This document shows, one piece after another, positions 1 to 6,322 of a stretch of DNA of 12,765 bases; the first letter of the stretch is position 1; each line of letters opens with the position of its first letter. This DNA is from Acidiferrobacterales bacterium (GTDB taxonomy: Bacteria > Pseudomonadota > Gammaproteobacteria > Acidiferrobacterales > Sulfurifustaceae). The notes under the pieces are model-generated. The model saw nothing but the letters and a program-made list of their open reading frames with translations. It ran no database searches and was not told the origin of the DNA. The translations under genes and the position numbers were made by a program. The DNA is taken from the NCBI GenBank assembly GCA_919902095.1, contig CAKKQL010000079.1:1-12765 (forward strand), read 5' to 3'.

Positions 1-15
1 CGTGACCGAACCGCC

Positions 16-954
16 ATGCTGAACGGCGTTGCCGCCTCGCGGCGCCGGCTGTACGCGATTGCAGCGGTGCTGCTGCTGGCGCCGGCCGGGCGCGCGGGCG
101 CGGAGTCGTTTCCGCTGCCGCCGGCGGGCGAATCGGTGATAGGCGAGATTCGCGTGCTCGAGACACGCCCGGCCGACACGTTCTCGGATATCGCCCGCGC
201 GCATCACGTCGGCTACGACCAGATCGTGCAGGCCAACCCGGCGGTGGACCCGTGGCTGCCGGGCGACGGCGCGCGCGTGGTCGTGCCGACGCAGCACATG
301 CTGCCGGACGCGCCGCGCGTGGGGCTGGTGCTGAACCTGCCGGAGATGCGCCTCTACTACTACCCGCCGAAGCGGCGCAATGAACCGCGCGCGGTGCTGA
401 CGTTTCCGGTGAGCATCGGGCGCATGGACTGGCGCACGCCGCTAGGGCTCACGCGCGTCGCCGCGAAGGTGACGAACCCGGAATGGCGCCCGCCGGCCTC
501 GATCAAGGCGGAACACGCGGAGGAAGGCGAGACGCTGCCGGACGTAGTGCCCGCCGGCCCGGACAATCCGCTCGGCGAATACGCGCTGCACCTGGCGCGC
601 GAGGGCTACCTTATCCACGGCACCAGCAAACCCTACGGCATCGGCATGCGCGTGACCCACGGTTGCGTGCGGCTCTACCCCGAGGACATCGCGCTGCTGT
701 TCCGCGAGATTCCGGTCGGCACGCCGGTGCGCATCGTGGACCAGCCGAACAAGGCCGGCTGGCGAGACGGGGTGCTCTATCTCGAAAGCCACCCGCCGCT
801 GGAGGAGAACCGCGCGCGCGCCGGCAACCGCCTGACGCCGGCGGTGCAGGCCGTGATCGCGGCGACGCGCGCGCGGCCGGCGCGCGTCAACTGGGACGAG
901 GTCGTGCGCGTGGCGACCGAGGCCCAGGGCCTGCCGGTCGCGATCTCATATTAA
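16..954 (+). CDS. L,D-transpeptidase with LysM domain (ErfK/YbiS/YcfS/YnhG type)
   Basis: This is a periplasmic cysteine transpeptidase of the YkuD fold, 312 aa, close to the length of E. coli ErfK and YbiS. Residues 1-29 form a signal peptide (RRR followed by a hydrophobic stretch ending AGRAGA). Residues about 46-91 look like a LysM peptidoglycan-binding module (DTFSDIARAHHVGYDQI, then LPGDGARVVVP). The YkuD domain spans about 100-243, with His201 (IHGTS) and the catalytic signature THGCVRL, giving His215 and the nucleophile Cys217. A C-terminal extension of about 65 residues follows, as in the E. coli enzymes that attach Braun lipoprotein. The family makes 3-3 crosslinks or lipoprotein anchors on peptidoglycan; which one applies here is inference. 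The frame stays open to the window edge and no clear ribosome binding site is seen, so an upstream start is possible, but this Met gives a well-formed signal peptide. It converges on a small lipoprotein gene that is a likely substrate. Confidence 0.93.
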   Translation: MLNGVAASRRRLYAIAAVLLLAPAGRAGAESFPLPPAGESVIGEIRVLETRPADTFSDIARAHHVGYDQIVQANPAVDPWLPGDGARVVVPTQHMLPDAPRVGLVLNLPEMRLYYYPPKRRNEPRAVLTFPVSIGRMDWRTPLGLTRVAAKVTNPEWRPPASIKAEHAEEGETLPDVVPAGPDNPLGEYALHLAREGYLIHGTSKPYGIGMRVTHGCVRLYPEDIALLFREIPVGTPVRIVDQPNKAGWRDGVLYLESHPPLEENRARAGNRLTPAVQAVIAATRARPARVNWDEVVRVATEAQGLPVAISY

Positions 955-962
955 GTTCTGAT

Positions 963-1075
963 TTATATGATTGTTCGGCGCAAAGGCGCAAAGGCGCGAA
1001 GAAATCGGGCGTAAGTGCTCGAAGAAATCTTTGCGTCTCTGCGTCTCTGCGTCTCTGCGTCAAAAGCTCATATAA
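963..1075. repeat. Palindromic GCG-rich repeat element with 8-bp terminal inverted repeats
   Basis: The space between the transpeptidase and the lipoprotein gene is filled by one repetitive structure. The outer ends are a perfect 8-bp inverted repeat, TTATATGA at 963-970 and TCATATAA at 1068-1075. The left arm carries tandem GGCGCAAA units (about 978-997) and the right arm tandem GCGTCTCT units (about 1033-1061). The arms are partly complementary (CGCAAAG against CTTTGCG), so the transcript could fold into one long imperfect hairpin. The centre holds the direct repeat GAAGAAATC at 998-1006 and 1021-1029. There is no coding frame and no T-run. It may serve as a shared transcription end or be a small mobile repeat; arrays of this style are, from general memory, dispersed in many bacterial genomes. 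Confidence 0.7.
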
Positions 1076-1087
1076 GCAATTGCAAAA

Positions 1088-1378
1088 TTACTTCTGCACC
1101 GCTTTCTTGAACGCGCGCTCGACCTTCTCGCCGGTGCGCTCCGACGCCGCGCGCGCCGCTTCCGCCGCCTGGCGCGCCGCGGTGGCTTCGTCCTTGGCCT
1201 CGCGCGCGGCCGTGTTCGCCTCCGCGGCGGCGCGGTTGGCGCGGTCGGCCGAGTCTTTCGACTCCTGCGCCAGCTTGCGCACCGACTCGAGGTCGCCGCT
1301 GGTGGCACAGCCGGCGGACAGCCCAAGCACGAGCAGCATGGCAGTCAACAGTCCGGCGCGGAAGGTGGTTCTGGTCAT
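1088..1378 (-). CDS. Small outer-membrane lipoprotein with alanine zipper (Lpp/OprI-like)
   Basis: This is a 96-aa lipoprotein. A basic start (MTRTTFR) is followed by a hydrophobic segment and the lipobox LSAGC, with the lipidated Cys at residue 24; Ala at +2 predicts outer-membrane sorting. The mature part (about 30-90) is an Ala-rich heptad coiled coil (RAAAEANTAAREAKDEATAA) like the trimeric zippers of Lpp and OprI. It ends in Lys96 (KKAVQK), the position used for covalent linkage to diaminopimelate in Braun lipoprotein. The lipobox is slightly off consensus, with Ser at -3. A good ribosome binding site (AGGAG, 6-7 nt before ATG) and a TATACT box lie upstream, so it is probably a monocistronic gene. 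The converging L,D-transpeptidase next door suggests an enzyme-substrate pair; that link is inference. Other small alanine-zipper lipoproteins without peptidoglycan linkage remain possible. Confidence 0.88.
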   Translation of the reverse strand: MTRTTFRAGLLTAMLLVLGLSAGCATSGDLESVRKLAQESKDSADRANRAAAEANTAAREAKDEATAARQAAEAARAASERTGEKVERAFKKAVQK

Positions 1379-1413
1379 GGGCGTTCTCCTGTGAGGAATC
1401 CGGCTTTAGTATA
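1379..1413 (-). promoter_or_regulatory. Probable promoter -10 box and ribosome binding site of the lipoprotein gene
   Basis: Read on the minus strand, TATACT (1413-1408) is a near-consensus sigma-70 -10 hexamer about 30 nt before the ATG, and AGGAG follows at a normal distance from the start. No convincing -35 hexamer is seen 16-18 nt upstream, so the call rests on the -10 box and position. Confidence 0.45.
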
Positions 1414-1445
1414 GGAAAGTCCGGAAGGCGCCGATCTGACCTGGA

Positions 1446-1670
1446 TCAAATTTTTGCCGCCGCGGCGTCACGGTAGACGGCCAGTTCGCGCAGCAATATG
1501 CTGGCATAACAGCCGTCGGCTAGGGAAAACCGCAACCCCAGCGAGGTGTCGTCGAGCCATTCGGCTGTCAGCGCCCGCGGAAAGACCCGCAGCGCGCGCA
1601 GCATCGCCTGCGTCGGTAGCAGCGTCGTGCGTGGCAGTGCGGGGCGGTTGACATGCGCGACGCTATTTCG
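1446..1670 (-). pseudogene. truD: 3' remnant of truD (tRNA pseudouridine synthase D)
   Basis: This is an open minus-strand frame of 74 codons between an in-frame TGA at 1673-1671 and the stop at 1448-1446. The first Met is at 1604, giving only 52 residues. The part RALRVFPRALTAEW, then LGLRFSLADGCYASILLREL, matches the C-terminal end of TruD as I recall the family: a basic strand, then a beta hairpin with LPxGxYATxxLREL. TruD is normally about 340 residues and modifies U13 of tRNA-Glu; the catalytic Asp and nearly all of the fold are absent, so this cannot be an enzyme. The remnant abuts and slightly overlaps the end of a CbbO-tail fragment, marking a recombination junction. Identification is by motif memory only; no alignment was run. 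Confidence 0.68.
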
Positions 1671-1839
1671 TCAGACCGGCGTACAGCATCTGCAACCGCC
1701 CAGGCAGGCGGTTGACACGGTCCACCGCCATGAAGTTCTTGGGCCCGAAAATGTGCGCGACATAGTCGTCACCGTGGGAAGTTTCGTGCGGCATGGCGGC
1801 AGGCTCGGTGCGGGCAAGCGCCGCGCAATCCAGGGACAT
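1663..1839 (-). pseudogene. Chimeric 58-codon ORF ending in a CbbO C-terminal fragment
   Basis: The last 35 codons (DDYVAHIFGPKNF through LYAGLTK, positions 1663-1770) match the end of the 102-codon CbbO tail at 6984-7091: 28 of 35 residues and 85 of 108 bases are the same by my hand alignment. Homology stops sharply at 1770; the first 23 codons (MSLDCAALARTEP...) resemble nothing I recognise. The start lies 8 nt after the stop of the GGDEF-EAL gene, and AGGAG overlapping that stop could serve as ribosome binding site, so a peptide could be made by coupling. It has no MIDAS residues and cannot be a working VWA domain. It is most likely debris from recombination between cbbO-like genes, lying next to a truD remnant. 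Confidence 0.65.
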
Positions 1840-1847
1840 GAAACCGC

Positions 1848-4232
1848 TCACTCCTCGGCGCGCGCGGCCGGTGTCACGGCGGGGTGATCGGCCCGGGGCA
1901 TATCCAGGTGGTAACCCTGCACCAGGTCCACCCCGAAGGTCTTCAGCATCGCCAGGGTCTCGGCATCCTCGACGAACTCGGCCACCGTCAGCTTGCGCAT
2001 GCCGCGCGCCACGTCGGCGATCGATTTGACGAACACCTGGTTGTCGTGGTCGTTCGGCAGGTCGCGAATGAACAGGCCGTCGATCTTCAGGATATCGGCC
2101 TTGAGGTATTTCAGGTAGGCGAACGAGGAAAAACCGGAGCCGAAGTCGTCGAGGCACACGCGGCAGCCGGTCTGGCGCAGGGCCTCGATGAAACGCTGGG
2201 CGTCGTGCAGATCGGACACCGCCGAGGTCTCGGTGAGCTCCACCATCAAGCGCGCCGGCGCGACGTCCAAGGCCGCGAGCTGCTCGGCGATGTACTGCGG
2301 GAGCGTGGGCTCGTCGAACGAGCGGCCGGAGATGTTGACCGCGATCGCCGGCAGGTGCGGCGCGCGCTGCAACACCGCCACGGCCTCGCGGATCACCCAG
2401 CGGTCGATGTCGAGAATCTTGCCGGTCTTCTCCGCCGCCGGGATGAAATGGCCGGGCATGATGACTTGCGTCGGCTCGGACTCATCGAGCATGCGCACCA
2501 GCGCCTCGATGTGGCTCAAGCTTCCGTCGGCGGTGCGATACACCCCCTGGAAGTGCAGTCGCAGCAGGCCCTTGTCGAGCGCATTGCTGATGCGCTCGTT
2601 CCAGGACAGGCGATGCAGCATTTCGCGCGAGGCGTCGAGATCCTGCCGATACACGCGCCAGGCGTTTTTGCCTGCCTCCTTCGCCTGGTACATGGCCGCG
2701 TCGGCGTGCGCAATCAGCTCCTCGGCGGCGGCGCCGTGCGTCGGGTAGAGCGCAATCCCCAGGCTCGTGGTGAGGCGCAGGTTCTGGCCCTCGAACCGGA
2801 ACGGGATCTGCGAGATCCCCCGGGTAATACGCTCCGCGAGCCTCGATGCCTCCGCCTCGGTGACATCCGGCATGAGCACGGCGAACTCATCGCCGCCGAG
2901 GCGCGAGAATATCTCATTGCGCCGCACCAGCGTGCCGACCTCGCCCGCGACGCGGATCAGCATGGCGTCGCCGGCGCGGTGTCCGAAGGTATCGTTGATG
3001 TATTTGAACTCATCGAGGTCGAAGAACAGCAGTGCGCCGTGCGAGTGGCGCCGCTCCACCTCCACCAACATGCGCGAGAGCTCGTCCTGGAAACGGTGGC
3101 GGTTGTACAGGCCGGTCAGGGAATCGCGCTCGGCCAGGTAGATCAACTGCTCGGCGGTCTGGCGCTCGCGCGTGACATCCTCGTAGATCCACAACCGCCC
3201 GATGAAGCGTCCCTCGTGATCGCGCACCACATACGAGATTTGCGTCACCACGCGCCCGTCGGCCATCACGATCTCGAAGGTCTCGCTCACCTCGTGCGTA
3301 CCGAGCACGTGCAGGATGTGCTTGGAGAAGTGATCCGGGCGCGCCAGCACGTTGGCCGAGAGGCTCAACACGTCGCGCGTACCGCGTCCGGCGAGCTCGA
3401 TGTTGTCCGGGATCAGCCAGACGCGGCGAAACGCCGGATTGAAGTAGATGACGTGGTTGTCCACGTCCTCGAACAGGATGCCGATATTCATGGCCGAGAG
3501 CAGCGAACTCATGCGCGACTGCTCCTGGCGCGACTGCATGAGCGAGGCGCGCGATTTCTCCTGCATGCGGTTGATCGCCGCCACCAGCTCGTCGAACTCG
3601 TCCGGCGCGTGCCGTGGCGTGCGCCGCAACGCGAGCGCGGACGCGGGCGCGTGCACATCGAGGTCGTGCAGATAATCGGTGACGGTAAGCAGATGGCGAT
3701 TCACCAGCCGGTAAAAAACCACGAAGATGAATCCGACGACCAGGAAGGTCTTGAAACCGTTGCTCGCGAGAATGATGACGGCCTGGGCCAGGAGGTGGCG
3801 GTAGATGGAATCGAGGCTCGCGACCACCGTGAGCGTGCCGATCTGACGCGACGACTCGCGATGCCGGTAAACCAACGGATAACTTCGCTCGATCGTATTG
3901 GCCGACGCACGCCTGCCCGCCTCCGCCCACAGACGCTCCCCCTCGTGCACCGCGACGTACTCGAGGTGTGGCACCTGCACCATCCCCTCAAGTTGCAGCG
4001 CGAGCTCCTTGTTGTTGGTGGCCCATAACGATTGGGCCAGAGCCTTCAGGTGCACCTGCTCGACCTGCGCCAGATCGGTCTCGATACCCTTCAGGTCGTA
4101 ACGGTATTCCACGTAGAGCTGCATGCCGGTCAAGACCAGGGCGATCGCCGAACTGAACAGGATGATGGCGACGATCAGCCGGCGCGCCAGCGGCGAACGC
4201 AGCAGGTCGCGGCGGATGCCGGGATCGTTCAC
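1848..4232 (-). CDS. Membrane PAS-GGDEF-EAL protein (diguanylate cyclase/phosphodiesterase)
   Basis: This 794-aa protein is predicted to make and/or degrade cyclic di-GMP. In order: TM1 about 18-40; a periplasmic sensor region 41-153; TM2 about 154-175; a HAMP-like linker to about 226; PAS about 240-355; GGDEF about 362-528 with intact GGDEF at 446-450; and EAL about 545-780. The EAL domain keeps the known catalytic and metal residues: E576 in EALVR, N633 in NISG, E665 in ELTE, the D695-D696 pair in DDFGSG, K716 in KIDG and E752 in AEFVED. Both active sites look intact. The inhibitory site upstream of GGDEF reads RRNE instead of RxxD, so product feedback may be weak. The GTG start overlaps the stop of the upstream binding-protein gene by four bases (GTGA), which supports this start and translational coupling. 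The periplasmic region probably reads out the binding protein, by analogy with NspS-MbaA of Vibrio cholerae. Confidence 0.93.
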   Translation of the reverse strand: MNDPGIRRDLLRSPLARRLIVAIILFSSAIALVLTGMQLYVEYRYDLKGIETDLAQVEQVHLKALAQSLWATNNKELALQLEGMVQVPHLEYVAVHEGERLWAEAGRRASANTIERSYPLVYRHRESSRQIGTLTVVASLDSIYRHLLAQAVIILASNGFKTFLVVGFIFVVFYRLVNRHLLTVTDYLHDLDVHAPASALALRRTPRHAPDEFDELVAAINRMQEKSRASLMQSRQEQSRMSSLLSAMNIGILFEDVDNHVIYFNPAFRRVWLIPDNIELAGRGTRDVLSLSANVLARPDHFSKHILHVLGTHEVSETFEIVMADGRVVTQISYVVRDHEGRFIGRLWIYEDVTRERQTAEQLIYLAERDSLTGLYNRHRFQDELSRMLVEVERRHSHGALLFFDLDEFKYINDTFGHRAGDAMLIRVAGEVGTLVRRNEIFSRLGGDEFAVLMPDVTEAEASRLAERITRGISQIPFRFEGQNLRLTTSLGIALYPTHGAAAEELIAHADAAMYQAKEAGKNAWRVYRQDLDASREMLHRLSWNERISNALDKGLLRLHFQGVYRTADGSLSHIEALVRMLDESEPTQVIMPGHFIPAAEKTGKILDIDRWVIREAVAVLQRAPHLPAIAVNISGRSFDEPTLPQYIAEQLAALDVAPARLMVELTETSAVSDLHDAQRFIEALRQTGCRVCLDDFGSGFSSFAYLKYLKADILKIDGLFIRDLPNDHDNQVFVKSIADVARGMRKLTVAEFVEDAETLAMLKTFGVDLVQGYHLDMPRADHPAVTPAARAEE

Positions 4233-5002
4233 GGCGTGCGCGCCTCGCGGTACGGCAGGAGCTTCTCGCGGGTCGCCCGTTCATAGAACCCGTCGCGCTT
4301 CAACGCGCGCAGCGCGTCCGCGAGCCGTGGCGCCAGCGCCGCGTGGCGCTTGTGCAGATAGATGAACATCTCGCGGGTGAAGAGTGGCGGATCGAGCGGT
4401 TGCACGCCCCGCAAACCCTGTTGTCGGACGAGCGCCAGACCCATCCAGCGCACGTACAACGCCACCTCGATGCGATCCAACTCGAGCAGCCGGAAAAGCT
4501 GCGCCGGATCGTCGGCCGTGACCGCGCGCTCGGCCCCCGCCATGTGCTGCTCGTAGATTTTCCAGCCCTTGATAAGCCCGACCGAACGCCGGCGAAGCGC
4601 CGCCCAGTTCGACGCGATCGAGGCGTCCTTGCTGAACGCCGTGAACTCCCAGTCAACCACTTTCTCCGGCACGCGCACCAGGTTCGGATACTGCTTCTCG
4701 AGTCCGGCGATGCGCAACAGGTCGCCGTCCTCGATGCCGGCATTGGCGTTGATCAGCCCGCGCTCGGCCGGCAGCTTCACCAGCCGCAGCTCGAACCCGA
4801 TGCGCCGGAACGCCTCACCGGCGACAACGTCGATAAAACCGCTGCGATCCTCGGTCGTATACGGCGGATCGTTGGTGTCGTTGAGCACCAGCACCCGCCG
4901 CTCGGCGGCGAACGCGTCCGGCAAGGCGAGCGCCAAGCCCAGCATCCACAGCAGCGCCCGGCAGCGACGCAGGTGCCGCCCAGGGATAGCCAATCCATGC
5001 AT
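4229..5002 (-). CDS. Periplasmic solute-binding protein (SBP_bac_3-like), probable sensor partner
   Basis: This is a 257-aa secreted protein. The chosen ATG at 5002 is preceded by GGGAGAGA at good spacing; an upstream in-frame Met at 5068 lacks such a site and would spoil the signal peptide. Residues 1-33 form the signal (RRCR, hydrophobic core, cleavage near FAA). The mature part has the look of extracellular solute-binding family 3: a first strand VLVLNDTNDPPYT, then GFIDVVAGEAFRRIGFELRLVKLPAERGL, a middle strand with SVGLIKGW, and a late YLHKRHAALAPRLADALRALKRDGFYERA helix. No permease or ATPase gene is nearby. Instead it is coupled by a 4-base overlap to a GGDEF-EAL gene whose periplasmic domain would share its compartment, so a ligand-presenting sensor role is likelier than transport. 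The ligand cannot be read from sequence. Confidence 0.85.
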   Translation of the reverse strand: MHGLAIPGRHLRRCRALLWMLGLALALPDAFAAERRVLVLNDTNDPPYTTEDRSGFIDVVAGEAFRRIGFELRLVKLPAERGLINANAGIEDGDLLRIAGLEKQYPNLVRVPEKVVDWEFTAFSKDASIASNWAALRRRSVGLIKGWKIYEQHMAGAERAVTADDPAQLFRLLELDRIEVALYVRWMGLALVRQQGLRGVQPLDPPLFTREMFIYLHKRHAALAPRLADALRALKRDGFYERATREKLLPYREARTP

Positions 5003-5340
5003 GACCCGTCTCTCCCGTGAGATGTTCGGTGGGTAGTAGACGCCCGCCCGATCCGATGCGCACCCCAACTATCCGTGTCGAAAACGATATTCTTATGATC
5101 TCGCTGTCTTCATGGTAGGCCAGCCGAAAGCGTCACGCCACCCGCCCAGGCGCCCGGCAGGCAAACCACGGCAGGTCGGTGGCCGCCGGGGCTGGCTGGC
5201 GCGCGAAGGAGCCCGGGGGGACGCGCCGGTATGCAGGATGGCATGGCACGATCTGTGTTCGTGGTGAACGCCGGTGGCGGGCGCGGTGCGGGGCGGTTCG
5301 GCGGACTCCATAGCGGGTCCGCGGGATCGGCCATGTGGCG
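5003..5340. other. Intergenic region between terC and the binding-protein gene
   Basis: These 338 bases hold no convincing gene. The part nearest 5002 must contain the leader and promoter of the binding-protein/GGDEF-EAL operon; the AT-richer stretch at about 5084-5105 is the best place for it, but no clear -35/-10 pair is seen. At 5301-5322 GCGGAC and GTCCGC form a short stem with a 10-nt loop just behind the terC stop; it lacks a U-run, so it is not a typical intrinsic terminator. A 74-codon minus-strand frame (5110-5334) is Pro-rich, has no ribosome binding site and looks like chance in GC-rich DNA. Confidence 0.5.
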
Positions 5341-6294
5341 TCAGCGCTTCTCCCTGGCCATGGCGAGGCTCAGGATAACGGAGGTGGCGATAATCGCCGC
5401 TACGACACCGAGCGCGATGTCCACGGGAATCTTGAACCAGTCCACGATCAGCATCTTGGTGCCCACGAAGATCAGCACCAGCGCTAGACCGTACTTGAGC
5501 AGGTGGAAGCGGTCCGCCATGTCCACGAGCAGGAAGTACAGCGCCCGCAGGCCCAGGATCGCAAAGATGTTCGACGTGAACACGATGAACGGGTCTTCGG
5601 TCACGGCGAATATCGCCGGGATGCTGTCGAGCGCGAACACCAGATCGCTGACCTCCACCAGCACCAGCACCAGGAACAGCGGTGTCGCGTACCGAAGGCC
5701 GTCGCGCATAACGAAGAATCGCTCGCCCTCGTGGCCGTCCGTGATGCGCAGGTGGCGGCGCATCCAACGCAGTACCGGGTTCTTTTCCAGGTCCGGTTTG
5801 TGTTCGGCGAACAGGAACATCTTGACGCCGGTCACGACCAGGAACGCCCCGAACAGGTACAGCACCCAGTGGAACATCGTCACGAGCCACACGCCCGCGA
5901 GGATCATCGCCGCGCGCAGCACGATGGCGCCGAGCACGCCATAGAGCAGCACCCGGCGCTGGCGCTCGGCGGGCACGGCGAAATAACTGAAGATCATGAG
6001 AAACACGAAGATGTTGTCCACCGACAGGGACTTCTCGATCAGGTAGCCAGTGAGGAACTCCAGCGCCTTTCCGTTCGCTACCTCACGCCCGAGCGTCCCG
6101 TCCATGTGCCACCAGAGCAACGCGGTGAAGACGAGGGCCAGCAACACCCAGGTGGCGCTCCAGCCGAGTGCCTCCCGGGTTGAAACCTTGTGCGCCCCCT
6201 TTCCGCCCAGGACGAACATGTCCAGCGCCAGCATCGTCACGACGAACGCGACGAAGCCGACCCACATCCACCACGTGCCCACGGATTCGATCAC
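5341..6294 (-). CDS. TerC/Alx family integral membrane protein, probable metal exporter
   Basis: This 317-aa inner-membrane protein has seven to nine hydrophobic segments and the TerC family hallmarks: an early EKSLSVDNIFVFLMIF motif (about 86-101) and a second acidic membrane motif, EVSDLVFALDSIPAIFAVT (about 214-232), with its paired Asp residues. Length and the central cytoplasmic loop (EHKPDLEKNPVLRWMRRHLR) match E. coli Alx. Family members act in Mn2+ export or in secreted-protein metalation; the name comes from tellurite resistance, which is not implied here. The start is GTG at 6294, with AAGGGGG a few bases before it. It follows the carbonic anhydrase gene by 28 bases on the same strand, so it is probably the last gene of the cbb transcript. 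No room exists for the Mn2+ riboswitch often found before alx genes. Confidence 0.9.
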   Translation of the reverse strand: MIESVGTWWMWVGFVAFVVTMLALDMFVLGGKGAHKVSTREALGWSATWVLLALVFTALLWWHMDGTLGREVANGKALEFLTGYLIEKSLSVDNIFVFLMIFSYFAVPAERQRRVLLYGVLGAIVLRAAMILAGVWLVTMFHWVLYLFGAFLVVTGVKMFLFAEHKPDLEKNPVLRWMRRHLRITDGHEGERFFVMRDGLRYATPLFLVLVLVEVSDLVFALDSIPAIFAVTEDPFIVFTSNIFAILGLRALYFLLVDMADRFHLLKYGLALVLIFVGTKMLIVDWFKIPVDIALGVVAAIIATSVILSLAMAREKR

Positions 6295-6322
6295 ACCGCC
6301 CCCTTTAACGATTCATCGAAAT

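Noticed and set aside
976..1062. CRISPR array from the short repeated units
   Set aside because: Units are about 8 bases, directly adjacent with no spacers, and no cas genes are near; it is a palindromic repeat element.
1884..4028. 714-codon plus-strand open frame
   Set aside because: It is the antisense of the GGDEF-EAL gene; the translation is rich in His, Arg, Glu and Leu with no domain, as expected for a shadow frame in GC-rich DNA.
5301..5322. Terminator behind terC
   Set aside because: The 6-bp stem has a 10-nt loop and no T-run on the minus strand, so it cannot be supported as an intrinsic terminator.
5110..5334. 74-codon minus-strand frame between terC and the binding-protein gene
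   Set aside because: It is Pro-rich with no ribosome binding site and no family likeness; treated as noncoding.
5503..6183. 226-codon plus-strand frame opposite terC
   Set aside because: It is a His/Glu/Gln-rich shadow of the hydrophobic TerC segments, a usual artefact of antisense membrane-protein genes.
6295..6322. Mn2+ (yybP-ykoY) riboswitch before terC
   Set aside because: Only 28 bases separate terC from the carbonic anhydrase gene, too few for the riboswitch; no matching fold is visible.
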